Below are positions 1 to 7,864 of a stretch of 8,941 nt of DNA, piece after piece; position 1 is the first letter of the stretch, and every line of letters begins with the position of its first letter. The notes beneath the pieces are model-generated. The model was not told the DNA's origin and ran no database searches. It saw only the letters and a list, made by a program, of their open reading frames with translations. The stretch is from an uncultured Chthonomonas sp. (GTDB lineage Bacteria > Armatimonadota > Chthonomonadetes > Chthonomonadales > CAJBBX01): contig CAISOI010000689.1 of NCBI GenBank assembly GCA_903886985.1, positions 1 to 8,941 of the forward strand, given 5' to 3'. The translations under genes were made by a program, and so were the position numbers.

Positions 1-3000
1 CCTGCCACCTCTCCGCTCGCTCGATTCGACTTTCTAGAACTTGCATGGCGATGTTTCGATTGATTGACAAATTCCCCCGGTTTTGGAGATCAAGCAATGA
101 TTGCGATAATTTCGCCGCTTTACCGGAACCGGTGAACGTTGTCAGATATTCCCTGGTTGCAGCGTTTGTGATGCTTCGTCCCAACTGCAACGACAATTCG
201 TGGAGTAATTCTATAAGGCTACCGATCTGTGCGGTGGGCTTGCCGGAGAACTGGGGAATGACTATTTCCAGGGCACTTTGAATGACGCTTGAGTGAAGGA
301 GCGAGATACGTGCCACTTGAGCAAATGCCTTTGTCCATCGGGTTGCCACGATCCTTTCTATTTTGAGAGAGACTTGGATGGCGTGCGCAATGAGTGGACC
401 GTTTATCCTTGAATCTTGGATGCCGGCAATGAGCACATCCTGCGCTAGTAGTGCAATTTTGGGCTCCTTACAGATCATTGCCAGCGCCATAGTTGTTGCG
501 GCATTGACTGTGACGGATTCGCCAGAATCCAGCATTAACTCCAGATACACGACGTCAGGCGTATTTGTATTGGTAGTCTCCGTCAAACACCCAAACTTCG
601 TAATGCCTTCCAACCACCAAGGTTGGCGGTTCTGTGGCCAGATCATGGCTCCGCTCGACGAATCGGAATACATGCTGTAGTCGTCGCATAGGTTGCGTTC
701 ATTTGCATTACTGTAATGTAGAGTGGTTGGTAGATAGCACTTGGGTTCTGTATCGAGTGCGGGAATGTATGTTATCTTCCTCTCAAAATATCTTCTGACG
801 CTGTCATAATTGATGGTACCAATTCCCGCAAAACCGCCTCCTGGTCCAAGATTTGGAAACCGTCTCTCGATTTCGGGATGATCTGCGTGAGGGTCTCTCG
901 CTCGTGCGGCGGCAACCCATAGAGGCATTGTCTTGCCGATCTTCACTCCTTCCGCTCCAAGCGCGTATCTCAGGGCGTCGGCTTCTTCGCCTTTCAAAAC
1001 GGCGGCGAGTTGAAGCGCTTCATCTCTGTTGTCCGGAGCAAGTCGTAAGAAAGTCTGAATGATGTCGCAGAAATCTGGCCAATGTATCCAATACGGGTTG
1101 GCGGGATGTTCGATTCCGAATGGTCGATAGAATAAACCTCTTGATTTGGCGCGTTGACGGAATCGTTCAACCGCAACCAACGGATCAATCCATCCGTCAT
1201 TGTGGGTTGGCGCAGATAGCAATTGCCGAGGTCCGAGGTTCAATATTCCGTGCGAAATCTCCAAATATCTGGCTGACTGAAAGTAGGTCAGCATGTTTTC
1301 GCGATCCGGATAGGGGGAACGCCAAATGCCCTCAGAAACCGGTGCCTTTGGTGTGGCAAACTCCATTCCAATATTAGAGAGGGGCGTCTTCTGAGTCCAG
1401 ACCAGTGCGAGTTTGACCACATCCTGCCATGCACCATTGCCGAATATTAGCGTTCCGCGTTTATCGTTACAATAGGACTCTGCCCTCTTGCGTAGGGCGG
1501 ATGTCCTTCTATCAAAATCAGGTGGTCTCTCCGAGCAGAGACGAGAAAGTCCGTCCAACGCTCGCTCAAGTTCATCCGCAGGACCTCCACTTTCCACGAG
1601 CGTGGTAAAAAGTTGAATCAATTCGTCAAGATCATTAACCGGAGTGATTTTATTATTCTGACTGAGTCTTGGTGTGGCATGGAATGGCAATGCGAGCACC
1701 GCGAAATCTGGCGAAGATGCTTCTACAGCAAGCAGTGCCTCAGGAATGCCAGCTAGTTTCGCATAGGATGGCTTTAGCTTATCGACCCGATTCAGGAGGA
1801 CGGGTATATCCGTGATTTCCTTAAAGGAATCGCTCGCTGGGACGTCCATTTGCAACAACAATTCCAGGCGCGGCTTCAACGAATGCGCTGCACCTTCCGC
1901 ATACTCTTCCAACCGAATCCGAACGGATGCGTCCGAAGCAATCCCGAGCGACTCGATGATATCGAGTGCCTTCGACTGTATTCCGACATCCGAATGTATT
2001 AGCGCGTCCGTTACGATTAATCCAATAGTGGCTTTCTCTTCCGGAAATCGTTTAGCCAGATTGCTCAGCAAATTAAGGGATCGAGAGACAGTTCCTTTTT
2101 CTTTGGCAAATACGGCAGGACTGATGTAATCCAAAACGGAATTTGCCCGGAGTAGACCTGCCTTTTCGAGAGCGGTCAGTGCGTTAACGGAGAATGCGAC
2201 TGTCGTTGCCGCGCGGCTGGAAAGCAAGTGCAGGTACGAATCAAGGAACGGCTGAAGTTGGGTTGGAGTTGGTTTTAATGCGTCGTGTAATTTGGAATAC
2301 CAGCGTGCCTGATATGGTGAGAAGTCCCTCATTAGTGCTTCAACACTGCAACGAAGCAGTCGCTGACGGTCGATTTTTCCTTCATTGGCGAGGTCTATCA
2401 GAACGTCACGCCAGAAACGCCCATATGATTGAAGTTTAACGACGCCACTGTCCTCGACTTCAAATATCCGCCAGATCTCGTAGTCCAGCATATCTGGGTT
2501 AGCATCCAGAACCATGCGTAGCTTGATTCTGCTCGTTCGCTCATACTCTTCAGTACGTTCCTCATAACTCGAAAGTGGGTCAAATGAATATTCGTACTCT
2601 ACATCCCAAAAACAACTCAACATAGCGCGGATGTAATCATCGGACTCCGGTTTAGTGATTTTTCCGTCGAGAATTAATATTCTTGCAAGAGACCACGGAC
2701 TCTTTATAATACCAAGGGGATTGGATTCACCCTTTTGAAGGAGCCAATCTACCAACTCACTCAACCAGACGGGCTTAATGAGCCTGAAAAGTTCCAATAT
2801 GCGGTCAGGATATAGGTACCTAGGAAATGGGGCAGTGTGTAGTTTTTTAAGTTCGGAGAGAGTTGCTGTTCCGTGGACAGCCAGAGTTGCCGCCTGTCCT
2901 TGCTCAACGTCACTCTGGGCGGCAAAGCCGCCCCACATCTCCTTTTCGTACTGCTTATAGAGCTTAATTACCAGCTTGTGTGCTTTATGCCTTTCGTCTT

Positions 3001-3079
3001 CTGTCGCAGAACCCAATAGTTCAATAATCCTGTCTTGATCCGCATCTTCAATCGCTCTTACCAACTCCTCAGGCTTCAT
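1..3079 (-). CDS. DUF6493-like large helical protein, partner of SWIM protein (3' end missing)
   Basis: I checked this frame codon by codon: from the ATG at 3079 to the left edge there is no stop, giving 1026 visible residues, so the gene continues outside the window. The ATG overlaps the end of the SWIM gene by 11 bases, and a weak purine-rich GGGGGA lies 5 bases upstream, suggesting translational coupling. Family resemblance is from memory. The APTHNDGWIDP segment (about residues 623-633) and the LRYALG segment (703-708) match conserved stretches of the DUF6493 proteins found beside SWIM proteins in actinobacteria. Residues about 275-375 read as repeated amphipathic helices of HEAT type, and the GSGKAAK segment near residue 986 resembles the far C-terminal part of that family, so little is probably missing. 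There is no signal peptide or membrane segment, so it is likely a cytoplasmic scaffold. The biochemical function is unknown. Presence of the gene is very secure; the family name is likely. Confidence 0.88.
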   Translation of the reverse strand, partial: MKPEELVRAIEDADQDRIIELLGSATEDERHKAHKLVIKLYKQYEKEMWGGFAAQSDVEQGQAATLAVHGTATLSELKKLHTAPFPRYLYPDRILELFRLIKPVWLSELVDWLLQKGESNPLGIIKSPWSLARILILDGKITKPESDDYIRAMLSCFWDVEYEYSFDPLSSYEERTEEYERTSRIKLRMVLDANPDMLDYEIWRIFEVEDSGVVKLQSYGRFWRDVLIDLANEGKIDRQRLLRCSVEALMRDFSPYQARWYSKLHDALKPTPTQLQPFLDSYLHLLSSRAATTVAFSVNALTALEKAGLLRANSVLDYISPAVFAKEKGTVSRSLNLLSNLAKRFPEEKATIGLIVTDALIHSDVGIQSKALDIIESLGIASDASVRIRLEEYAEGAAHSLKPRLELLLQMDVPASDSFKEITDIPVLLNRVDKLKPSYAKLAGIPEALLAVEASSPDFAVLALPFHATPRLSQNNKITPVNDLDELIQLFTTLVESGGPADELERALDGLSRLCSERPPDFDRRTSALRKRAESYCNDKRGTLIFGNGAWQDVVKLALVWTQKTPLSNIGMEFATPKAPVSEGIWRSPYPDRENMLTYFQSARYLEISHGILNLGPRQLLSAPTHNDGWIDPLVAVERFRQRAKSRGLFYRPFGIEHPANPYWIHWPDFCDIIQTFLRLAPDNRDEALQLAAVLKGEEADALRYALGAEGVKIGKTMPLWVAAARARDPHADHPEIERRFPNLGPGGGFAGIGTINYDSVRRYFERKITYIPALDTEPKCYLPTTLHYSNANERNLCDDYSMYSDSSSGAMIWPQNRQPWWLEGITKFGCLTETTNTNTPDVVYLELMLDSGESVTVNAATTMALAMICKEPKIALLAQDVLIAGIQDSRINGPLIAHAIQVSLKIERIVATRWTKAFAQVARISLLHSSVIQSALEIVIPQFSGKPTAQIGSLIELLHELSLQLGRSITNAATREYLTTFTGSGKAAKLSQSLLDLQNRGNLSINRNIAMQVLESRIERAERWQ

Positions 3080-4436
3080 CAGAGTCCCCCGTTACAATCT
3101 GAACAGCCAGAACGTGTTTGCACGGACCCCGATCCTCTGGATGTTTTGCGTACCACGGGCAGGTGCAGCGGTTTCCATCCGGAGTCAATACCACCCGATG
3201 CTCGCAACCAGATCCCTGCACCCAAGCTTCAATCAGGTCAGGAGTGTTCGTCACTACCTGCACCAAATTTTCTGAAATCAACTTCCGTGCGGCGATCAAC
3301 CTTGGCTGCAACTTTTCAACGAGCGAAAGATCGAAGGGCAGTTCTCTACGGAAATAGGCTCCATCCGCGAGATCAAAACCAGCCAATCCGCGTGCTCCAA
3401 GTCGTGCAAGTGCAGATCGAACAGCAGTCGGCTCTAGGGAGCAAATACCGGAGAAGGATCCAACATCCACTCGCGGCGACCAACTCATGGCGTTCCGAAC
3501 TCGCTCAAGCGATTCTTCCGGCAGCTCTTCCGCGAGAGTTTGTAGAACCTGCCCTTCGCCGGAGAAACCTCGCCAGACATCCGGACTGAGCACAATGGTA
3601 ATTCGTGCCGTGCCACAGTCCATCTCCCATGCACTCACAGTGCCGTCCGCATTACCATAGACTCGCAGGATCTTCGCATGTCGGAGGGATTCTTCTAATA
3701 GGCGTAATCGTTCGATCCCTCCCACGCGAATCGCTTTACCGTCCCCAAGCATTGAAAGACGAAGCCCACTGCCTGCCCCAACAACAAAGGCGGGTCGACC
3801 ACTGGATCCTCCGCGCGGCAGTCCCTGAACAAATCGGCGAACCTCTACACCCTTAATTTCAAATCGTGGCTCCATACGGGATTGGTGCGCCTGTGCCTCT
3901 ACAAATCCCTTCAGCCAGCGAACCGGGAGTTTTACTTTGCGCTCAATGGTGGTTTCGCCGCCCGATTCCAATGCAAACTCCGTCGCGCCAACTGTGAAAC
4001 CCGCCGGTTCGTAGTCGCGCAACTGCGCAAGGGCTGCCCGTATTCCGGGGTTGAAATCGACGTTCGTGGTACCGGTCGCTACAAGGGAACCATCAACCGC
4101 CTCGGGCAGAAGATCGACGCGGGCATAAACGCTGCAACAGGCGGAGAATGCCTCAAAACGGATGCGATCCTCGCCGCAGGTAATGACAGGATCGGCTAGA
4201 GCAAGAATTCGGGCGAGCATGGCGGGCGGCAGGCTAAATCGAGACTGCACCACTCGCACAAGGGAAAGCAGAATATCCCCAATCATCCGAGGCTGTGCAA
4301 TTTTGCCGCGAAAGAAGAGGTCTGGTGTTGTTCCAAATCCGGATGTGGAAAGGGAGAGATTGGGTCCCTCCGCCGTGACTGTGAGTTCTGACGGTTTTGA
4401 GTAACGATAACTGTGTTCAAGAATTACGTTGGACAT
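3069..4436 (-). CDS. SWIM zinc-finger family protein (DUF6493-associated)
   Basis: A 455-residue cytoplasmic protein with a C-terminal SWIM zinc finger. The metal ligands are Cys424, Cys426, Cys439 and His441, arranged CxC-X12-CxH, which fits the SWIM pattern CxCx(n)CxH for DNA or protein binding. The rest matches the SWIM proteins paired with DUF6493 in actinobacteria (recognised from memory): a TNVDFNPGIRAAL segment near residue 125, an ERKVKLPVRWLKGF segment near 165, and the strongly conserved LSPDVWRGFSGEG near 285. It is comparable in function to the SWIM protein YehQ of E. coli, but I would not transfer the name. The ATG at 4436 is preceded by AAGAAGGA at good spacing. Its stop codon lies inside the start of the next gene (11-base overlap), so the two are almost certainly co-transcribed and coupled. 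The role is unknown. In related loci such proteins sit with MoxR ATPase and VWA genes, which would be to the left, outside the window. Confidence 0.93.
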   Translation of the reverse strand: MSNVILEHSYRYSKPSELTVTAEGPNLSLSTSGFGTTPDLFFRGKIAQPRMIGDILLSLVRVVQSRFSLPPAMLARILALADPVITCGEDRIRFEAFSACCSVYARVDLLPEAVDGSLVATGTTNVDFNPGIRAALAQLRDYEPAGFTVGATEFALESGGETTIERKVKLPVRWLKGFVEAQAHQSRMEPRFEIKGVEVRRFVQGLPRGGSSGRPAFVVGAGSGLRLSMLGDGKAIRVGGIERLRLLEESLRHAKILRVYGNADGTVSAWEMDCGTARITIVLSPDVWRGFSGEGQVLQTLAEELPEESLERVRNAMSWSPRVDVGSFSGICSLEPTAVRSALARLGARGLAGFDLADGAYFRRELPFDLSLVEKLQPRLIAARKLISENLVQVVTNTPDLIEAWVQGSGCEHRVVLTPDGNRCTCPWYAKHPEDRGPCKHVLAVQIVTGDSDEA

Positions 4437-4445
4437 AACACTCTA

Positions 4446-4453
4446 TCCTTCTT
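4446..4453 (-). promoter_or_regulatory. Ribosome binding site of the SWIM gene
   Basis: The minus strand reads AAGAAGGA here, and its AAGGA core ends 9 bases before the ATG at 4436. It is a good Shine-Dalgarno match and supports that start. I could not find a convincing minus-strand promoter in the remaining intergenic bases. Confidence 0.7.
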
Positions 4454-4521
4454 CGAATGCATTGTGGTTCCCCATGTTCCCACTCAAGTAGTCGGTGAAA
4501 GCAACAAGCTCTCTCTCAAAA

Positions 4522-4530
4522 TGTTATAAT
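4522..4530 (+). promoter_or_regulatory. Extended -10 promoter for prfC
   Basis: The plus strand reads TGTTATAAT, a perfect TATAAT hexamer at 4525-4530 with the TGn extension. No good -35 box is present: the best candidate, GCAACA at 4501-4506, matches 3 of 6 positions with an 18-base spacer. This is what is expected of a sigma-70-type extended -10 promoter. Transcription would start near 4537 and leave a leader of about 70 bases before the prfC ATG. This assumes a sigma-70-like consensus in this organism. Confidence 0.55.
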
Positions 4531-4539
4531 ATAGCTCAC

Positions 4540-4593
4540 CAATCAAATGCATCTTTCATTAGAGTGAATTTGATCGCATTCAGAACAATCAAA
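4540..4593. repeat. CAATCAAA direct repeats with an inverted copy in the prfC leader
   Basis: CAATCAAA occurs at 4540-4547 and again at 4586-4593. Between them, ATTTGAT at 4568-4574 is the exact inverse of ATCAAAT at 4542-4548, with a 19-base gap. All lie downstream of the putative prfC start point, so they could be a regulator site or a weak leader hairpin. The region is AT-rich and such short repeats arise easily by chance, so confidence is low. Confidence 0.25.
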
Positions 4594-4609
4594 GGCTCTA
4601 ATTTCTTAT

Positions 4610-6229
4610 ATGACAGCTCATATCATCGGCCGTGACCAAAAAGAAGCGGCACGCCGACGCACATTCGCCATTATCTCTCACCCTGACGCTGGTAAGACAA
4701 CTCTCACTGAGAAACTACTTCTCTATGCGAATGCAATTGACCTTGCTGGCGCAGTGAAAGCGAAGAAAAATCAACGTTCCGCAACTTCCGACTGGATGGA
4801 ACTGGAGCGACAGCGTGGTATTTCTATCACTTCGACCGTTTTGCAGTTTGAATATCGAGATAAGGTAATCAATCTGCTCGACACTCCTGGTCACCAGGAC
4901 TTTTCCGAAGATACATATCGCACACTAGCCGCGGCAGATAGCGCAGTCATGCTGATGGACGCTGCGAAGGGTGTGGAAACCCAGACCCGCAAACTTTTTA
5001 CGGTATGCCGACGCAGAGAAATACCAATCTTCACTTTTTACAACAAACTCGACCGACCGGGTCGGGAGCCGTTGGAATTACTCGGGGAGATTGAAGAGCT
5101 GCTTGGCATCAAGGGTTATGCGATGAACTGGCCGCTTGGCATGGGCGAAACCTTTGTGGGAGTCTACGATAGAATTGAGAAGGTTGTACACCGATTTGAC
5201 CGAGTTCAACACGGAAAGCACAAGGCACCGGTTAAAGTTTCTGGAATAGACGATCCTGCTCTGCGTGCCCTCACGGATGAGAGAACATATCTGCAATTTA
5301 GGGAAGAGGTAGAGCTTCTAGAACTTGCTGGCGAAAAGTTTGATCATGATAAGTTCCTAAAAGGTGAGTTAACGCCGGTCTATTTTGGGAGTGCACGGAC
5401 AAATTTCGGTGTTCAGCTTTTCTTTGATAATTTTGTTGAGTTGGCGCCACGACCAAATTCGAGATTAACCGATATTGAAGAGATAAATGAAGACGCGCAA
5501 GTAGATGACGAAGTCATCGTTGATAATTTCTCCGGATTCATTTTCAAGATTCAGGCAAACATGGATCCGCAACATCGAGATTGTGTTGCCTTTATGCGGG
5601 TGGCGACAGGGCGGTTTGAACGCGATATGACAGTCACACATCTACGAAGCGGTAAGAAGGTTCGACTTAGTCGCGCAATGCGCCTGTTTGCACAAGAGCG
5701 GACTTCCGTAGAAGAGGGCTATCCGGGCGATATTGTTGGTTTGTCGAATCCGGGTCTTTTTGCTATTGGTGACACGCTTGCAGTGGGAAAACCGAAGCAC
5801 ATTGAGCACATTCCGCGATTTGCTCCAGAGCGATTTGCCAACTTGCGATGTCCAGATCCATCCAAGCGGAAGTCTTTTATGAAGGGGCTTGAGCAATTGT
5901 CGCAGGAAGGCGCTATCCAGATATTTTACGGTCGCAATGAAGCGCGCGATCCTATTTTGGCAGTGGTTGGAGAACTGCAGTTCGAGGTTTGCGTCCATCG
6001 TTTGAAGTCGGAATATAACGTCGACACCATTCTTGAAATATTGCCTTATTCAATTGCGCGCTGGCTGGAGGGAACACCAGAGGATATCAATAATCTGCTC
6101 AGGCTCTCAGCTGTTCGTGCAGCCGAAGACAAAGAGGGGACTGCTGTGGCACTCTTTGAGGCGGAATGGAGCCTAAGATTTGCTATGGAACGATATCCCA
6201 GTGTCACATTTAGTGAGTTGGCGGAGTAG
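4610..6229 (+). CDS. prfC: Peptide chain release factor 3 (RF3), translational GTPase
   Basis: RF3 is a cytoplasmic GTPase that releases class I release factors RF1/RF2 from the ribosome after peptide hydrolysis. The 539-residue length is close to the 529 of E. coli RF3, and the protein aligns with it over its length from memory. GTPase motifs in order: G1 SHPDAGKT (23-30), G2 RGISIT (69-74), G3 DTPGH (91-95), G4 NKLD (145-148) and G5 GSA (260-262). The RF3-typical DFSEDTYRTL follows G3. Residues from about 300 cover the beta-barrel domain (FKIQANMDPQHRD) and the C-terminal domain (LKSEYNV, ending near ERYPSVTF). G3 is followed by Gln96 where RF3 usually has Glu. No in-frame start exists between the upstream stop at 4571-4573 and this ATG. 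The only SD-like run, AAAGG at 4591-4595, is 14 bases away, so initiation signals are weak. It appears monocistronic, diverging from the SWIM gene and converging with the propeller gene. Confidence 0.97.
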   Translation: MTAHIIGRDQKEAARRRTFAIISHPDAGKTTLTEKLLLYANAIDLAGAVKAKKNQRSATSDWMELERQRGISITSTVLQFEYRDKVINLLDTPGHQDFSEDTYRTLAAADSAVMLMDAAKGVETQTRKLFTVCRRREIPIFTFYNKLDRPGREPLELLGEIEELLGIKGYAMNWPLGMGETFVGVYDRIEKVVHRFDRVQHGKHKAPVKVSGIDDPALRALTDERTYLQFREEVELLELAGEKFDHDKFLKGELTPVYFGSARTNFGVQLFFDNFVELAPRPNSRLTDIEEINEDAQVDDEVIVDNFSGFIFKIQANMDPQHRDCVAFMRVATGRFERDMTVTHLRSGKKVRLSRAMRLFAQERTSVEEGYPGDIVGLSNPGLFAIGDTLAVGKPKHIEHIPRFAPERFANLRCPDPSKRKSFMKGLEQLSQEGAIQIFYGRNEARDPILAVVGELQFEVCVHRLKSEYNVDTILEILPYSIARWLEGTPEDINNLLRLSAVRAAEDKEGTAVALFEAEWSLRFAMERYPSVTFSELAE

Positions 6230-6284
6230 CGTTAAGGAACATAATCTAAGCCTACTTTTTGATGACACAAGGAATCAGAATCTG

Positions 6285-6304
6285 CGCTGGTTATTTCACC
6301 AGCG
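6285..6304. other. Hairpin at the convergent prfC / dehydrogenase boundary
   Basis: CGCTGGT at 6285-6291 pairs perfectly with ACCAGCG at 6298-6304 around a 6-base loop. The stem contains the stop codon of the minus-strand gene. Neither strand has a T-run after the stem, so it is not a standard intrinsic terminator. It may protect or weakly terminate one of the two convergent transcripts, or be chance. Confidence 0.35.
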
Positions 6305-7829
6305 ACAATTCCAGTAATCTCCCGGGCATGTTGAGAGCAAAGCCGCCGTGGTCGACCTCTCGTGAGTATTCCAGAATATAGATATTGCCGTTCTGTGCCT
6401 GATAAAGGTCCACGGGCCGTGCCACGGGATTGAGCACCTTACGCACGTGTGCCATGTATTTGCCTGATTTGTTTTTTGTTAAGGCGATATGCACAATGTC
6501 AAAACCGGCTCTAGGCACGTTCAGCAGATTCCCAAACTGACTGACAAAGAACCCACCCTGAAATTCTTTCGGGTAACGCTTGTCGAGATAGACGATCCCA
6601 GTGGGTGCGCCATGTTGCAGGAATGTTGAAATCGGCTTCTTCTCGGAGCCTCCAGCATCCGGTCCATAATTTTGAATGGGCAAATCGATTTTGAGTCCAG
6701 TGGGAATGTCTGGTGTATGCGGGTACGGCTTCTTCGTCCAATCTGAAAACTGGAAAGGAAATCCATAATGATGACCTTTGAGAATGAGGTTCAGTTCTTC
6801 AGGTGCATCCGCATCGGGGCCGTGATCGACTGCGAAAAATTCTCTCTTTTCATTCCAACAGAATGAAAAAGGATTTCGTATCCCGGAGGCATAGACTTCG
6901 ATCATTGGATTGTCAGATTTTGGGTCGAGCCTCCAGATGTTGGCTGTCAGAGGGGTTTCGCCCTCTTCGGAATAGTGGGCTATGCCGCCCTTTTCTCCTG
7001 CTCCAGTTCGAGATCCGCTGCCAACATAGAGCATTCCATCCGGTCCAAACGCAAGTTTGCTCACACCATGATTAAACGCCCCAATTCCCCACGGATATTC
7101 CGTTTTGAGCCATGAAATCGGCTTATCGATTGCACCTGTGTCTGGATGGGTCTGGGCACGCCAAATGTGAACTTCGTTCATGACTGTTGGGCCAGAGATT
7201 CGTTCGTTGGAGGAGATATAGAGGCGGTTCTGCTTATCAATTAGCAAACCCTGGCACGTGCGTGTTAAACCATCTCCTCGGAGATATTCGTCGCCTTTGA
7301 GAACACGTTCGCGCTTACCCGTCGCGAGATCGGTCTTCCAGATATCGCCGTCAACCATCAGGATATAGAAGTGATTTTGGTTGACTGCCATTCTCACCGG
7401 AAAATCTGTGAGCTTTGTGACTTCTCGAATTCTAAATCCTTTTGGAGGCACTGGAAGGGGCTGATAGGCTGCTGCTTTACTTAGCTCGGTGTCGTTCGCA
7501 AAGATGTTCTGGCATTCTATGGTCTTAGGGTTCGTGCTATTGGCGTGGCCCGTGTACCACTTGCCGGTCTTGGATTCGCGAATATAGTAGATCTCCTGTG
7601 TCAGCCAAATGCCGTCGGCAGATATAGGAGTAATAACGGGCGCTCGGCCCTCCTGAAAAGAGAAGAACTGCACCAGATAGTCGGATGCATTCAGCGACTG
7701 AAATTTGTCTTTACCTGCTATCTTCTGGATAACGGCTGGCGGAGTATCGCGCTGCGCCAAAGCACGGGATGCAGGTACAACCGTTGCCATATTTGCAATA
7801 AATAGTGCAGTGCATAGGATCGACTTCAT
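6291..7829 (-). CDS. Secreted PQQ-dependent glucose/sorbosone dehydrogenase-family beta-propeller
   Basis: A 512-residue exported protein. Residues 1-25 form a Sec signal peptide (Lys2, hydrophobic core, probable signal peptidase cut after ALA at 23-25). From about residue 130 the sequence reads as a six-bladed propeller of the soluble glucose dehydrogenase / Asd-like group. His254, in the NHG segment just before LAFGPDGMLYVGSG, aligns with the catalytic His of soluble glucose dehydrogenase. Arg318 in SGIRNPF aligns with its substrate/PQQ-side Arg, and DHGPDADAPEELNLI plus the HHYGFP segment (about 335-358) match the cofactor and calcium region. ARPVDL at 470-475 is also family-typical. These alignments are from memory. 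Residues about 26-128 form an unusual N-terminal extension. A strong SD, GAGGAG, precedes the ATG. The gene is 35 bases after the upstream gene on the same strand, so probably in the same operon. The substrate is unknown, and sugar oxidation in the periplasm or outside is inferred. Confidence 0.87.
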   Translation of the reverse strand: MKSILCTALFIANMATVVPASRALAQRDTPPAVIQKIAGKDKFQSLNASDYLVQFFSFQEGRAPVITPISADGIWLTQEIYYIRESKTGKWYTGHANSTNPKTIECQNIFANDTELSKAAAYQPLPVPPKGFRIREVTKLTDFPVRMAVNQNHFYILMVDGDIWKTDLATGKRERVLKGDEYLRGDGLTRTCQGLLIDKQNRLYISSNERISGPTVMNEVHIWRAQTHPDTGAIDKPISWLKTEYPWGIGAFNHGVSKLAFGPDGMLYVGSGSRTGAGEKGGIAHYSEEGETPLTANIWRLDPKSDNPMIEVYASGIRNPFSFCWNEKREFFAVDHGPDADAPEELNLILKGHHYGFPFQFSDWTKKPYPHTPDIPTGLKIDLPIQNYGPDAGGSEKKPISTFLQHGAPTGIVYLDKRYPKEFQGGFFVSQFGNLLNVPRAGFDIVHIALTKNKSGKYMAHVRKVLNPVARPVDLYQAQNGNIYILEYSREVDHGGFALNMPGRLLELSLVK

Positions 7830-7834
7830 TGGTT

Positions 7835-7840
7835 CTCCTC
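7835..7840 (-). promoter_or_regulatory. Ribosome binding site of the propeller dehydrogenase gene
   Basis: The minus strand reads GAGGAG, 5 bases before the ATG at 7829. It is a strong Shine-Dalgarno match that fixes this start, which also gives a proper signal peptide. Confidence 0.75.
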
Positions 7841-7864
7841 ACGACTTCAGGTAAGTTTTAATCG

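Noticed and set aside
994..2583. Several 60-105 codon frames on both strands in the left third
   Set aside because: All lie within the 1026-codon open frame of the DUF6493-like gene and show no family resemblance of their own.
3035..3589. 184-codon plus-strand frame opposite the SWIM gene
   Set aside because: It is antisense to a clearly recognisable SWIM protein, has no ribosome site or familiar motif, and its composition reads as a shadow translation.
4437..4533. Minus-strand promoter for the SWIM operon
   Set aside because: TTGAGA and TTGAGT boxes exist, but no -10-like hexamer stands at suitable spacing from either, so I do not call one.
32..5328. 13-base identical word TTCTAGAACTTGC at 32-44 and 5316-5328
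   Set aside because: A repeat of this length is expected about once by chance in 9 kb; the two copies lie in unrelated genes and have no shared flanks.
5642..5998. 118-codon minus-strand frame inside prfC
   Set aside because: It is antisense to conserved RF3 sequence, with no ribosome site or recognisable product.
6285..6304. Intrinsic terminator for prfC or the dehydrogenase gene
   Set aside because: The stem is real but no T-run follows it on either strand, so it is listed only as a hairpin.
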